Assembly: GCA_902776035.1 (NCBI GenBank)
Contig: CACYOO010000008.1
Span: 1-64,000, forward strand
DNA: 64,000 nucleotides
From: an uncultured bacterium
Lineage (GTDB): Bacteria; Cyanobacteriota; Vampirovibrionia; Gastranaerophilales; Gastranaerophilaceae
Direction of reading: 5' to 3'
In this document: piece by piece, positions 27,184 through 36,414 of the stretch
Layout of the letters: each line of letters begins with the position of its first letter
Position numbering within the stretch: the stretch's first letter is position 1
Program-made: the position numbers and the translations under genes
The notes under the pieces: generated by a model
Databases searched by the model: none
The model's input: the letters and a program-made list of their open reading frames with translations, nothing else
What the model was told of the DNA's origin: nothing

Positions 27184-28047
27184 ATGACAAAAATTAGGTT
27201 ATTTTTTACAATAATAATATTATGTATGTTTATTCAACCTGTTCATGCAATTAGGATTGGATTAATAACAGGTGTTGGCAAATTAAATGTCGGTGCTTCT
27301 ACTTATGCAAATATTATTGATGTAAAGACGAATAAAGTTTTATATACAATTGATCCTATGCGTAATTATATTTTTAAACCGTATGGTAATTCAATAGTTA
27401 TAAAAGTTGCGGGAAATTATTACACATTAAATAGTGATGAGGTTATAATTCGTCCGATAAATCAAGGATTTGTAAGTGCAAAAAATAAATGGTACAGGGG
27501 TACTTTTGTAATAAGAAATATAAATGAACACTTAACACTTATTAATAAGCTTGATATGGAATCTTATATACAGGGTGTAGTACCTGCGGAAATGCCTTCA
27601 AGTTGGGAATATGAGGCACATAAGGCACAAGCAATTGCAGCAAGAAGTTATGCGGCAGCAAATATGGGTAAGCGTGCCAAATACGGTTATGACTTAAAAG
27701 ATACCCCTGAAGATCAAGCTTACAACGGTGCATCTGCTGAAACTAAACAAACAAATAAGGCAGTAAAAGATTCTTACGGAATAGTTTTGATATATGGTTT
27801 AAAGGTTATACCTGCTTATTATTCTGCATCAGCAGGAGGACAGTCAAAAACTTGGGAAAAAGATTTACCTTATATACATTCTGTTCCGTCATTTGATGAT
27901 GGTATCAAAAAAAACGGGCATGGTGTTGGTATGTCCCAGCATGGTGCTAATAATTTAGCAAAACAAGGATATAATGCTTATCAAATTTTAAAATATTTTT
28001 ATACAAATATAAGATTTGCAAAAATTAAACAAGATTTTTATGACTAG
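27184..28047 (+). CDS. SpoIID/LytB-domain protein, shortened
   Basis: The protein has 287 residues: signal peptide (about 1-22, ending VHA), a beta-rich middle, and the SpoIID core with LDMESYIQGVVPAEMPSSWE, KAQAIAARSYA, AYYSASAGGQSKTWE and GHGVGMSQHGA. SpoIID is a lytic transglycosylase of peptidoglycan, and non-sporulating bacteria keep relatives of unclear role; the catalytic Glu of AEMP is present. The stretch between PYIHSV and GHGVGMSQ is only about 13 residues, where most relatives have roughly 80-100. The ATG directly follows a terminator T-run, without a Shine-Dalgarno. Confidence 0.8.
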   Translation: MTKIRLFFTIIILCMFIQPVHAIRIGLITGVGKLNVGASTYANIIDVKTNKVLYTIDPMRNYIFKPYGNSIVIKVAGNYYTLNSDEVIIRPINQGFVSAKNKWYRGTFVIRNINEHLTLINKLDMESYIQGVVPAEMPSSWEYEAHKAQAIAARSYAAANMGKRAKYGYDLKDTPEDQAYNGASAETKQTNKAVKDSYGIVLIYGLKVIPAYYSASAGGQSKTWEKDLPYIHSVPSFDDGIKKNGHGVGMSQHGANNLAKQGYNAYQILKYFYTNIRFAKIKQDFYD

Positions 28048-28150
28048 TCAAAAAGCAAGTATAACAACCTTTTACGGTTGCTTGTCAGTGTTAATATATG
28101 TTTGTAAGTTTAGAATGTAAATTTTTATTAATTAATAATGGCTGAAATGC

Positions 28151-28178
28151 TTGCAAAAGCTAAGTTTGCGGATATAAT
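28151..28178 (+). promoter_or_regulatory. Probable promoter of the HU gene
   Basis: TTGCAA (28151-28156) and a perfect TATAAT (28173-28178) are 16 bases apart. Transcription would start near 28185, giving a leader of about 110 bases before the HU start codon. A tcaacat/atgttga inverted pair in the leader could form a loop. Confidence 0.6.
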
Positions 28179-28294
28179 AAATACGTAGTCAACATATAAT
28201 CGAGATACAGGAGATAGGTACACATAGATGTTGATTTTCCATGAATCTTAGAAGTGTTGTATATTTGTTTACCAATTTAGAAAGGGGTTTAAAG

Positions 28295-28567
28295 ATGAAC
28301 AAAGAAGAATTAGTAAAAGAAGTAGCAAAAAAAGCAAAAGTTTCTCAAAAAGAAGCTGCAGATATTTTAGCTGCAACATTAGAAACAGTTGAAAAAGCTG
28401 TATCTAAAGGAAAAAGAGTTACTTTAGTTGGCTTTGGTACATTCGAACCACGCAAACGTGCAGCTAGAATGGGCAGAAATCCTCAAACAGGTAAAGAATT
28501 GAAGATTGAAGCTAAAACTGTTCCTGCTTTCACAGCTGGTAAAAAATTCAAAGAAATGGTTAAGTAG
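28295..28567 (+). CDS. hup: HU-family nucleoid DNA-binding protein
   Basis: The protein has 90 residues, the exact size of bacterial HU. MNKEELVKEVAKKAKVSQKEAADIL opens the chain in two stretches; VTLVGFGTFEPRKRAARMGRNP is the DNA-binding arm with the conserved GFGTF and R-GRNP, and FTAGKKFKEMV ends it. HU bends and compacts DNA. Although the frame is open from 28241, the ATG at 28295 is chosen because of the AAAGGGG site 8 bases upstream and the exact family length. It has its own promoter with a long leader and its own terminator. Confidence 0.96.
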   Translation: MNKEELVKEVAKKAKVSQKEAADILAATLETVEKAVSKGKRVTLVGFGTFEPRKRAARMGRNPQTGKELKIEAKTVPAFTAGKKFKEMVK

Positions 28568-28592
28568 TTTAATCTTTTGAATTAAATTTTTT

Positions 28593-28629
28593 AAGAGGAT
28601 ACCCAATATTTTAGGTATCCTCTTTGTTT
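28593..28629 (+). terminator. Terminator after HU gene
   Basis: An 11-bp perfect inverted repeat, aagaggatacc/ggtatcctctt, with a 10-base loop is followed by a short T-rich run. It may only partly stop transcription, since the membrane-protein gene begins about 15 bases further on. Confidence 0.75.
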
Positions 28630-28644
28630 ACAGGAAGGTTTTTT

Positions 28645-28890
28645 ATGTTTATATCAATATCTATTGCTATTATTGCGGTGTTATTTGCATTAACAATCAG
28701 ATTTATTATTTTTAGAAGATGTTTTAACAAAACTCAGGCAGGATGGACTAGTATGGTAATAGCTGTATTTGCAATTATTATAGAGGGTTTTGTTATGAAT
28801 TTTCAGGGTGAAAATACTGTAATAACAGGTTTTTGTTCTATGGTTTTTTGTTATATGGCTTTAACATATCAACCAAAATTACCAATGTAA
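28645..28890 (+). CDS. Small three-helix membrane protein
   Basis: An 81-residue protein chosen to start at ATG 28645, which has an AGGAAGG site at good spacing; the open frame extends to a TTG at 28624. Three hydrophobic segments (about 1-20, 35-53 and 58-75) are separated by short polar turns; RRCFNKTQAGW lies between the first two. I recognise no family. It follows HU after a terminator-like hairpin and ends before two further terminators, so expression may depend on read-through from HU. Confidence 0.55.
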   Translation: MFISISIAIIAVLFALTIRFIIFRRCFNKTQAGWTSMVIAVFAIIIEGFVMNFQGENTVITGFCSMVFCYMALTYQPKLPM

Positions 28891-28916
28891 TACTTTATGT
28901 TTAATTTTTATATTTA

Positions 28917-28953
28917 AAAGTCGGATATTTTAGTTAATGATATATCCGACTTT
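28917..28953. terminator. Terminator after small membrane protein
   Basis: A 12-bp perfect inverted repeat, aaagtcggatat/atatccgacttt, with a 13-base loop and T-rich flanks follows the stop codon of the small membrane protein gene by about 27 bases. Confidence 0.8.
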
Positions 28954-29006
28954 ATGTTTTATTATATATTTGTAAATCCTCAACTCTTTTGATTGCTCAT
29001 TCTTCC

Positions 29007-29031
29007 GCCCTGTTTTACAGGGCTTTTTTTT
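29007..29031 (+). terminator. Second plus-strand terminator
   Basis: GCCCTG, loop tttta, CAGGGC and then eight Ts make a classic intrinsic terminator in the plus direction. It comes 54 bases after another terminator and abuts the stop codon of the convergent radical SAM gene. It may guard that gene from antisense transcription. Confidence 0.85.
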
Positions 29032-29896
29032 ATGAATTAAAATATTTATAATTTATTGAGAACATGTTTTCTTTGTTTTTTGAGCAAGTCCAACAGAATG
29101 GTGTTTCAAGCATTACTTTTTTGCTGTAATTTTTAAAGTCTGTTCCCATGCGGCCTCTGTAATCATTTGCTAAAAACGGACAGGAATATACTCCTTTTTC
29201 GGTTAAGATTCTTCCGCAGCTGCAGTCGATGTGATTTTGATTGAAGTTTTCCACTATATTGTCTTTATTTGAATATTTGTTATAGTATTTGTTTATTTGA
29301 AAGTTAAAATCTTGTACTTGTACGGATGATGATAGAAAAACTTTTTTTAATCCTTCTATTAATGTTTTTTCATTTTCATTATAAAAATTTGTTACCGTAT
29401 AAATAGGGTTAAAATCATATTTTTCAAGTTTTTGAGATGCATGTATTATTTGTCTGAATGCTCCGCGTCCTCTTATATCATCATTTTTAATTTCTTCATA
29501 ATGGTCTATAGGAAGCATAAATATTATTTCATTTGTTGATTCATCTTCAACTTTTTTTAGAAATCTGACTTTTTTTTCATTTAGGAAAGAACCATTTGTA
29601 CATATACATACATTTGTTCTTTTTAAGCACATTCTTAGTATTGAGTTAAAATCAGGATGCAGCATCGGCTCTGCTCCTGTTAAATAAATACAGTAAATGT
29701 TTTCCTGCGTTGTATCGTTTAATGCTGTTTTTATGGTTTCTTGTGAGATGTAATCTTTTTTTGCTTTTGTTATAGGAAAATCGATATAACAATGTTTGCA
29801 GTGCTGATTACAATTTTTTGCCGTTAATTCTATAAATAAGTTATTTAATTCTTTCATTTCGCATACAGGAATTCTGTATAATTCATTAGTTACCAT
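29030..29896 (-). CDS. Radical SAM protein with additional Cys cluster
   Basis: The protein has 288 residues. The radical SAM motif CNQHCKHC (Cys29, 33, 36) binds the SAM-cleaving 4Fe-4S cluster, and LTGAEPMLHPDF is the GGEP-type SAM-binding motif. The C-terminal part has CSCGRI, YSCPF and FCWTC cysteines, typical of SPASM/Twitch-like auxiliary clusters. This architecture occurs in peptide, protein and cofactor maturases. No obvious precursor peptide or partner gene is next to it, so the substrate is unknown. An AAGGTG site precedes the ATG. It is convergent with the small membrane protein gene and lies before the TPR gene on the same strand. Confidence 0.85.
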   Translation of the reverse strand: MVTNELYRIPVCEMKELNNLFIELTAKNCNQHCKHCYIDFPITKAKKDYISQETIKTALNDTTQENIYCIYLTGAEPMLHPDFNSILRMCLKRTNVCICTNGSFLNEKKVRFLKKVEDESTNEIIFMLPIDHYEEIKNDDIRGRGAFRQIIHASQKLEKYDFNPIYTVTNFYNENEKTLIEGLKKVFLSSSVQVQDFNFQINKYYNKYSNKDNIVENFNQNHIDCSCGRILTEKGVYSCPFLANDYRGRMGTDFKNYSKKVMLETPFCWTCSKNKENMFSINYKYFNS

Positions 29897-29976
29897 ATTT
29901 CACCTTCTTTTCATTATTATTTATTTTAATTTTAAAAAATAAAAATGAAATTAGCCAACAGAGGTATTTGTATATA

Positions 29977-31278
29977 TTAATTTATTGGTGGCTTAGGTAT
30001 TGTTTCTTCATATAATTTGATAACATATTTTGGAGTTTTATATGCGTAAACTGTAATTTTTATATTATTACTTTCTGAGTTTTTATATTTTTCTATTGCA
30101 CCTGTTGTTATAATAGGTGTTGTTATACCTGCTTTAAATACATTATTCTCTGTTGCTATTTTTTGATTTTGTGTAGAGATTTCTGTATCGTTATCTTGAA
30201 ATACACTAATTACAGATAAATTATTTATATCTAAACCGGAATTATTTTGTAATTTAAATTGCAAATTTATCAGGTATGATTTAGCAGCCAGGTCATATTT
30301 TACATCTGATTTTATTTTGTCAAAAAATAAATCTTTTTTATAAAGTAAATTATTTTGTACAAATTTTTTATATTGTTCGGCTTTTTGTTTGTACATTTGT
30401 CCGTTTGTTATTTCACCTTTATTAATTTTGTCTTCTGATATTTTATTTATCAGTTCGTAATATGCATCAAAATTTAAAATTTGCGGTTTTTGTTTGCTAA
30501 CGTAAGTCAAATAATCATAAGCTTTATATATATCGTTATCAGAATATATAAGACCAAGTTTATAATTTAATTCTACATCTTTAGGATTTTTATTATAAGC
30601 TTTTTTTAATGCTTGTAGTGCCTCATCAACTTTATTTGATGACACGTAATTATCAGCAAGATTTATGCAGGCATTAATATATTTTTTTGATAAATCTTTA
30701 AGTTGAGGTGCTTTTATTGCAGAATAATACAATTCAGCTCTTTCATATTTTGATATTGCTACTAATAAATATCCCTGTTTTACGTAGGAATCTCCTAATA
30801 GCATATAAATATCGCCTTTTAAACTAAGTAAATTTTTATTTTGTGTATCAGGTCTATTGTCAATAAGGTCCTGAGCTTCTTTAAGCTTGTTTTCGTATAC
30901 ATAAAGTTTTGCAAGTCGTAATGTTGGTAAAAGATTGTTTCTTGGAGCTTTTTCTATTGCATTTTTTAATTCTTTCTCTGCATTTATGTAGTCTTTTTTG
31001 TATCCGTATAAAACTCCTAAACGCATGTTTATGTAGTAATTTTTTGGTTCAGCTAAAGCATGTTTTTTATTTTTATCAATTAAAATGTCTACCAAATATG
31101 ATTCAAAAGCTGCATCTACATTTTGAGATTGATTATCTTTATAATTATAAACGTTATGCAACATATAAAGAACATTACATAAGCAAAAAAACAATACAAC
31201 AATAAGTGTAACAATAAATGTTCTTAAATAATCTTTTGCATCTCTGCTAAGTTTTTTTCTTATTAAATGATTACTCAT
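29977..31278 (-). CDS. Membrane-anchored TPR protein
   Basis: The protein has 433 residues. One transmembrane helix (about 20-42) is preceded by a basic cytoplasmic start. Tetratricopeptide-type repeats follow (about 75-270), for example YINMRLGVLYGYKKDYINAEKEL and ALQALKKAYNKNPKDVELNYKLGLIY, in shorter runs. A C-terminal beta-rich domain (about 325-433) ends in a Pro-rich tail. TPRs bind proteins, so it probably scaffolds an envelope complex on the outer face. The start overlaps the MgtC-like gene by 8 bases, suggesting a shared mRNA with the peptide importer genes upstream. Confidence 0.75.
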   Translation of the reverse strand: MSNHLIRKKLSRDAKDYLRTFIVTLIVVLFFCLCNVLYMLHNVYNYKDNQSQNVDAAFESYLVDILIDKNKKHALAEPKNYYINMRLGVLYGYKKDYINAEKELKNAIEKAPRNNLLPTLRLAKLYVYENKLKEAQDLIDNRPDTQNKNLLSLKGDIYMLLGDSYVKQGYLLVAISKYERAELYYSAIKAPQLKDLSKKYINACINLADNYVSSNKVDEALQALKKAYNKNPKDVELNYKLGLIYSDNDIYKAYDYLTYVSKQKPQILNFDAYYELINKISEDKINKGEITNGQMYKQKAEQYKKFVQNNLLYKKDLFFDKIKSDVKYDLAAKSYLINLQFKLQNNSGLDINNLSVISVFQDNDTEISTQNQKIATENNVFKAGITTPIITTGAIEKYKNSESNNIKITVYAYKTPKYVIKLYEETIPKPPIN

Positions 31279-31969
31279 CGTCCTCTCTTATAGATATGGA
31301 TTTTATACCATTAACATTTTCAATGTTTTTGTAAACAGATTGCAGCGGATTGTTGTCTTTTACATTTATAACTACAACTATTTTAGCATCATTATCAATA
31401 TCAGAATCCACTTTTTTAATTTCATTTAAGTATGGATATTCATTAATAATATAGTTTTGAATATCATTGACATTACATTTTTCACACTTTAATGAAAGGC
31501 GAAGTTTTTTATTTACTCTTTTTCTTTTTGCAAGTATATTTTTTTCAAACCATTTTATACCTACAAGAACAAGAACACTTATAACGGTTGCTATTATAGC
31601 AATTTCAAATTCTCCTGCACCGCAAGCCATACCTATACCAGCAGCTATCCATAAAGTTGAGGCAGTTGTGAGTCCATGTACGGATGAACCGTTTCTTAAA
31701 ACGGTGCCTGCACCGATAAAACCAATACCGGTAACAATTTGTGCTGCAATTCTTGCCGTATCTCTTACGCCTGTTGCTCCTGAAAAATAATTATCTCCTA
31801 TTGCAAAAGTTGGAAAACCATGAATTGATAACAAGGTGAAAACACAAGAGCCCAAACATACAAAAATATGAGTTCTCAACCCCGCCTGTTTATTTGTTAA
31901 TTCTCTTTCAATTCCCAATGCAAATCCAAGTATTGCTGATACTATTAAACATATTGCGTGATTAATCAT
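31271..31969 (-). CDS. MgtC/SapB-family membrane protein
   Basis: The protein has 232 residues. Four to five hydrophobic segments fill residues 1-135, with family signatures ALGIERELTNKQAGLRTH, GIGFIGAGTVLRNG and GLTTASTLWIAAGIG. A soluble ACT-like C-terminal domain follows (about 155-232). MgtC relatives affect growth at low magnesium and ATP-synthase or phosphate control in pathogens; many homologues are of unknown role. The stop overlaps the TPR gene start by 8 bases, and the oligopeptide permease ends 3 bases upstream of the start. Confidence 0.85.
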   Translation of the reverse strand: MINHAICLIVSAILGFALGIERELTNKQAGLRTHIFVCLGSCVFTLLSIHGFPTFAIGDNYFSGATGVRDTARIAAQIVTGIGFIGAGTVLRNGSSVHGLTTASTLWIAAGIGMACGAGEFEIAIIATVISVLVLVGIKWFEKNILAKRKRVNKKLRLSLKCEKCNVNDIQNYIINEYPYLNEIKKVDSDIDNDAKIVVVINVKDNNPLQSVYKNIENVNGIKSISIREDDE

Positions 31970-31971
31970 TT

Positions 31972-33039
31972 TTATCTTACTTTACTTTTTGGATCTAATA
32001 CATCTCTTATTGTATCACCAATTAAGTTAAATGACAGTACTGCAACAAAAATTAAAAAACCGGGTGTTAAAAGCCAAGGTCTATATAATATATTTGTGTA
32101 TTCCTGTGCCTCTTTTAACATATTTCCCCAACTTGCATCAGGTTGTTGAATTCCCAATCCTAAAAAGCTTAAACCGCTTTCAGATAAAATATATCCCGGA
32201 ACTGATAATGTCATTGCAACTATTACGTAACTTGTTGTTTGCGGTAGTATTTCTTTTATAATAATGCGTAAATCCGATGAACCAATCATTTTTGCAGATT
32301 GTACAAACTCACTATTTTTAATAGATAAAACCATTCCTCTGACTACTCTTGCAAAACCCGCCCAGCCAATTAGTGCTAAAATTAGAACTATTAGTATTAA
32401 TCTCTGGGTACTTGTCATATTAGCAGGTAAAATTGCCGCAAGTATTATCAGCAAATAAAAACTTGGTATTGACATAACTGCCTCTGCAAATCGCATCATA
32501 AGTATATCTGTCATTCCGCCAAAATATCCTGAAATACCACCATAAAGCAAACCTATCGGAAACAAAACCAGAAGTGCTAAAAAGCCGATTGTCATAGAAA
32601 TTCTTCCGCCAAAAAGTAAGCGTGAAAATACATCCCTTCCGTTTATATCTCCACCTAATAAGTATAGTCTTCCATTTTCATCAACGGTTACGATATGTCT
32701 ATTCATAGGTATTATGCCTAAGAAATCATATTCTTCACCTCTTGCTAAAAATTTTAAATAATATTTATGACTTCTGTCTAGTTTAAATACCGTTTGCATT
32801 AGGTCTTTGTCATATTCTCTTTTATAATTGTAGGTATATGGCTTGGAAATTTTACCGTTTTCATCAATTGTAAATATAGGTGATGGCGGTACATAGGAAA
32901 GATTTCTATCGCTGAAGTCTTTTGTATAAGGTGCTATTACATCTGCAAATAATAGGCATAAGTATAAAAATATAAGAACAATAAAAGCTATTGTTGCAAA
33001 TTTATCTTTAAATATTCCTTTTATTATATCTTTAATCAT
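31972..33039 (-). CDS. Oligopeptide ABC transporter permease (OppC/DppC type)
   Basis: The protein has 355 residues. It has an N-terminal membrane helix (about 14-36), then an extracytoplasmic insert of about 100 residues before the five-helix core. GRDVFSRLLFGGRISM opens the core and SARMIGSS-type sequence near EILPQ forms the EAA loop, which contacts the ATPase. The insert is larger than in E. coli DppC. It pairs with the OppB-type permease 3 bases upstream and with the binding protein before it. A matching ATPase gene lies about 16 kb away in this window. Confidence 0.88.
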   Translation of the reverse strand: MIKDIIKGIFKDKFATIAFIVLIFLYLCLLFADVIAPYTKDFSDRNLSYVPPSPIFTIDENGKISKPYTYNYKREYDKDLMQTVFKLDRSHKYYLKFLARGEEYDFLGIIPMNRHIVTVDENGRLYLLGGDINGRDVFSRLLFGGRISMTIGFLALLVLFPIGLLYGGISGYFGGMTDILMMRFAEAVMSIPSFYLLIILAAILPANMTSTQRLILIVLILALIGWAGFARVVRGMVLSIKNSEFVQSAKMIGSSDLRIIIKEILPQTTSYVIVAMTLSVPGYILSESGLSFLGLGIQQPDASWGNMLKEAQEYTNILYRPWLLTPGFLIFVAVLSFNLIGDTIRDVLDPKSKVR

Positions 33040-33042
33040 AAA

Positions 33043-34014
33043 TTATGCCTTTGCCCTTATTCTTGGGTCAGTTAATATTAATAAAATATCTGCAATGAGA
33101 TTTCCTATAACAAGCATTGTTGCACCTATCATTAGTGATGCCATTACTAGGTTTATATCAGATTTCATAACTGCTTCCAATATTAATCTTCCTAATCCCG
33201 GATATTGAAATACATATTCCGTTAAGGCAGCACCTGATAAAAGCCCTGAAAATTCAAAACCTAATAGGGTAATCATAGGATTAACCGCATTTCTTAAAGC
33301 GTGTTTGAAAATTACCTGTGTTTCGCTTAATCCTTTAGCACGAGCAAACTTTACATAATCACTGTCTAAAACATCAAGCATATTTGCTCTCATTTGTCTT
33401 TGTAAGCCCGCTAAAGAAATAGTAAATAGGACAGTTACAGGTAAAATTAAATGACGTGTTACATCCCATATTTGATGAAAAAATCCCATCTCATTGAAAT
33501 TGTATGATGTTAACCCACCTACAGGAAACCAAGAGGTTTTTACTGCAAATATTAACATCAAAATAGCAAAGAAAAAGGATGGTATTGCCATTCCAATACT
33601 CGTTAATACTGTTAAAAATCTGTCTAATGTCGTTTTCCAATTAATTGCTGCAAGTATACCTAAAGGCAGTCCGCAAATCCAAGTCATAAATATTACAATA
33701 AGTGTAAGCAAAAGAGTATTAGGTATTCGTTCCATAAGTTTTACAGCTACTTTTTCTCCTGTTGTTGTTACACCTAAATCTCCTTTTAAAAACCCCTTTG
33801 CCCATAATAAATATTGTATGGCTAAAGGTTTATCAAGCCCCATCCTGACTTTTTCAGCTTGTAATGTTTCTTGCGATATTGACGGGTTAAGCTTTAATTC
33901 TGCTAACGGATCAACAGGACTAAGTCGTATTATAAAGAAACTTATTAATGATACCAAAACTAACAGTGGTATTGCCTGTAATATTCTTTTAAATATGTAA
34001 AATATTATCTGCAT
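33043..34014 (-). CDS. Oligopeptide ABC transporter permease (OppB/DppB type)
   Basis: The protein has 323 residues with six predicted membrane helices. The start (YIFKRILQAIPLLVLVSLI) and the RLSPVDPL motif are typical of OppB. The EAA loop reads FARAKGLSETQVIFKHALRNA and the end PRIRAKA is also standard. It forms a heterodimeric channel with the OppC-type protein 3 bases downstream. Its ATG overlaps the stop of the binding-protein gene by one base (TAATG). Confidence 0.92.
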   Translation of the reverse strand: MQIIFYIFKRILQAIPLLVLVSLISFFIIRLSPVDPLAELKLNPSISQETLQAEKVRMGLDKPLAIQYLLWAKGFLKGDLGVTTTGEKVAVKLMERIPNTLLLTLIVIFMTWICGLPLGILAAINWKTTLDRFLTVLTSIGMAIPSFFFAILMLIFAVKTSWFPVGGLTSYNFNEMGFFHQIWDVTRHLILPVTVLFTISLAGLQRQMRANMLDVLDSDYVKFARAKGLSETQVIFKHALRNAVNPMITLLGFEFSGLLSGAALTEYVFQYPGLGRLILEAVMKSDINLVMASLMIGATMLVIGNLIADILLILTDPRIRAKA

Positions 34015-35855
34015 TAGTTTTTGTCCTCATAAATTTCTTCTATATTATATATAACACCTGATAGTGGTGAAGGATATATATTTTTAAATTTCTTTCTTAT
34101 TGCAACAATACGTGTTGGAGAATATAAATATATTATTGGCTTTTGATTATATATTATTTGCTGATATCTGTCATATAATTCTTTTCTTTTCTTGAAATCA
34201 GTTTCTAATGCACCTTTATCAAATATGGTATCGAGTTCTTTTTCAAAATCAAGACGGTCATCTTTTGTATCACGAGAAGTTCTTTGGTTAAATAAATGCA
34301 GAGAGCCGTTAGAATACCATACATTTTTACCGTCATGCGGTTCTAGTGGAGAACCTGTAAGCCCCATTATTATCATATCCCAATCAAGAGTTGAAGTCAT
34401 TTTATTTACAAGTGAATTAAATTCAATTGGTTTAAAATTAACATACATCCCCAAATCTTCAAGGTCTTGCTTTATCATAACACCTAATGCTTCACGTTCT
34501 GTATTTCCTGCGTTTGTATATAAATCAAATTCTACCTTATTGTCATACTTGTCATATAGTTTTTGATTTCTTCCGTACTTGAAACCGCTTTTATAAAGTA
34601 ATTGTGTTGCAAGAGCCATATTTCTGTTATGTCCTTTTATATCTTTATTAAGGTATACGGAATTTAAACTCTCTGCTGTAAACAATGGTGCAGCTACTCC
34701 GTTTGCTATATTTTGAACCATACTTTTTCTGTCAATTGCATAATCAACTGCTTTTCTGAAATTTAAATCATTAAACCACATTTGTTTCTTTGGGTTAACG
34801 TAAAATTTGTTATCCGCATTTTTTCGTTTGTTTAAATTGAATACTATAAACATTGTACCGGTATCTGAACCTATATTATATATTTTGTAATCGGAATTTG
34901 CTTCTTTAGCTTTATATCGTGCAACATTTGAACCTTTTAGAGATATTATATCCGTTTCTTTTGCTTCAAATTTTAATATTTCATTATTTAAATCTCCAAC
35001 AATAAGATATACCAATTTATTCAGATAAGGCAGTTTTTGATTTTTTTTATCAATCATATAATAATTAGGATTTCGTTCAAAAACTACACGTTGAGCAGCT
35101 ACATATTCTTTTAATTTAAAAGCTCCGCTAACTACAAATTTTTCAGGTGGTGTATTGGTAGAATAAAATAAGTCAAATTCCTTTGCTCCCTTTTTTACTA
35201 CATCTTTGAATATATGTTTTGGTACTATTGGAGCTCCTATTATTCTTAAAAATGGGGCAAACGGTTTGGTAATAATAAATTGAACTTGATATTTCCCTGT
35301 TTTGATTACTTTAGGTAGTTTTTTATCAATAGTTACGGCATCTTTTATTGATGTATTACCTAAACCCTTTAAAATAATTTCATTCCAAGTGAAAATTACA
35401 TCATCAGCAGTTATTTCAGCTCCGTCAGACCATTTTAAACCATGTCTTAAGTTTACAATGTATACAGTTCCATTTTTTATCTCATAGTTTTTTGCCAATT
35501 TCGGTTCTACGGCACCTGTTTGGGGGTTTGTTGAGAATAGTGCATCATACATAAGTCCTGACATTTCGCTTGAAGTTGCATCTTTTGAAGAAAATATGTT
35601 GAATGTTTTTGGACCTTCACCAATAGTTGATGTTATAAGCTCTCCGCCATATTTTCCTATTGGCGTTTGAGCTTGTAAATAATCTATACCGTCTAATGTT
35701 ACAGTTTGAGCCGGTGGAGGATAATTAACGGTATTTTCAGTTTTTAACACGTTTGTTTTACTTATATCTGCATCAGGAATATCTCGCCTTATACAAGATT
35801 TTAAAAGCAACGCAAGTATTAATACAAATAAAATGATATAAATAATTCTCTTCAC
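34014..35855 (-). CDS. Peptide-binding protein (solute-binding family 5)
   Basis: The protein has 613 residues and starts at GTG. The hydrophobic leader ends LLLKSC, so Cys21 is a probable lipidation site, although Lys is unusual at -2. Family 5 features: GTVYIVNLRHGLKWSDG, ITADDVIFTW, VSGAFKLKEYV, NLNFRKAVDYAIDR and a C-terminal YLYSPTRIVAIRK. It delivers peptides or similar compounds to the OppB/OppC-type permeases downstream. It is the first gene of a run of five on the minus strand. Confidence 0.9.
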   Translation of the reverse strand: MKRIIYIILFVLILALLLKSCIRRDIPDADISKTNVLKTENTVNYPPPAQTVTLDGIDYLQAQTPIGKYGGELITSTIGEGPKTFNIFSSKDATSSEMSGLMYDALFSTNPQTGAVEPKLAKNYEIKNGTVYIVNLRHGLKWSDGAEITADDVIFTWNEIILKGLGNTSIKDAVTIDKKLPKVIKTGKYQVQFIITKPFAPFLRIIGAPIVPKHIFKDVVKKGAKEFDLFYSTNTPPEKFVVSGAFKLKEYVAAQRVVFERNPNYYMIDKKNQKLPYLNKLVYLIVGDLNNEILKFEAKETDIISLKGSNVARYKAKEANSDYKIYNIGSDTGTMFIVFNLNKRKNADNKFYVNPKKQMWFNDLNFRKAVDYAIDRKSMVQNIANGVAAPLFTAESLNSVYLNKDIKGHNRNMALATQLLYKSGFKYGRNQKLYDKYDNKVEFDLYTNAGNTEREALGVMIKQDLEDLGMYVNFKPIEFNSLVNKMTSTLDWDMIIMGLTGSPLEPHDGKNVWYSNGSLHLFNQRTSRDTKDDRLDFEKELDTIFDKGALETDFKKRKELYDRYQQIIYNQKPIIYLYSPTRIVAIRKKFKNIYPSPLSGVIYNIEEIYEDKN

Positions 35856-36060
35856 AATAATAAGGTAACATAAACATTGAAAATTTTTTATAACCTTTTT
35901 GTTTAATATTATGTTAGTAAAAATTTTTTACAAATATTTAGACAATTGCATAATAAAATTATCAAAATTTTTTTATAAAATTTAACTTAATAATTCACAA
36001 CATCTACTGTTATATAGAAAGAATTTCAGTTACTATTAATAATGTACGGGGATAATTATC

Positions 36061-36414
36061 TTGAATAACTTATTTTTCTTATTAGTATTCATAGTATTAG
36101 CATTCATGTTTGCTGTAGCATCTGTTGTTGCAGCATTTGTTGTCGGGTATCATTCTGATTATACAGACAATTCAACCTATGAATGCGGTATGAAACTTTT
36201 TGGAGATGCACCTGTAAAATTTGATTGTAAATTTTTAAATTATGCGGTTTTATTTCTTATTTTTGATGTTGCCTCAATCCTTTTATTCCCTTTGGCTATA
36301 AATTTTATTCAATTTAAATCTTATGTGCTGATTGAAGGACTTGTCTTTTTGTTATTGCTAATGTTTACGCTTTACTATTCCGTAAAAAAGAATTTGTTGA
36401 GGTGGCAAAAATGA
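36061..36414 (+). CDS. nuoA: NADH-quinone oxidoreductase subunit A
   Basis: The protein has 117 residues and three membrane helices. [31 protein letters not shown] covers the conserved loop with the signature Glu-Cys-Gly and F-FDVE-like region, in two parts; here it reads IFDVAS rather than FDVE. The start is TTG at 36061, preceded by GGGGAT. It is the first of eleven co-directional nuo genes and overlaps nuoB by 4 bases (ATGA). Confidence 0.92.
   Translation: MNNLFFLLVFIVLAFMFAVASVVAAFVVGYHSDYTDNSTYECGMKLFGDAPVKFDCKFLNYAVLFLIFDVASILLFPLAINFIQFKSYVLIEGLVFLLLLMFTLYYSVKKNLLRWQK

Noticed and set aside
33494-34000. A 168-codon plus-strand ORF antisense to the OppB-type permease
   Set aside because: The minus-strand gene is fully conserved; the antisense frame has no ribosome-binding site or domain.
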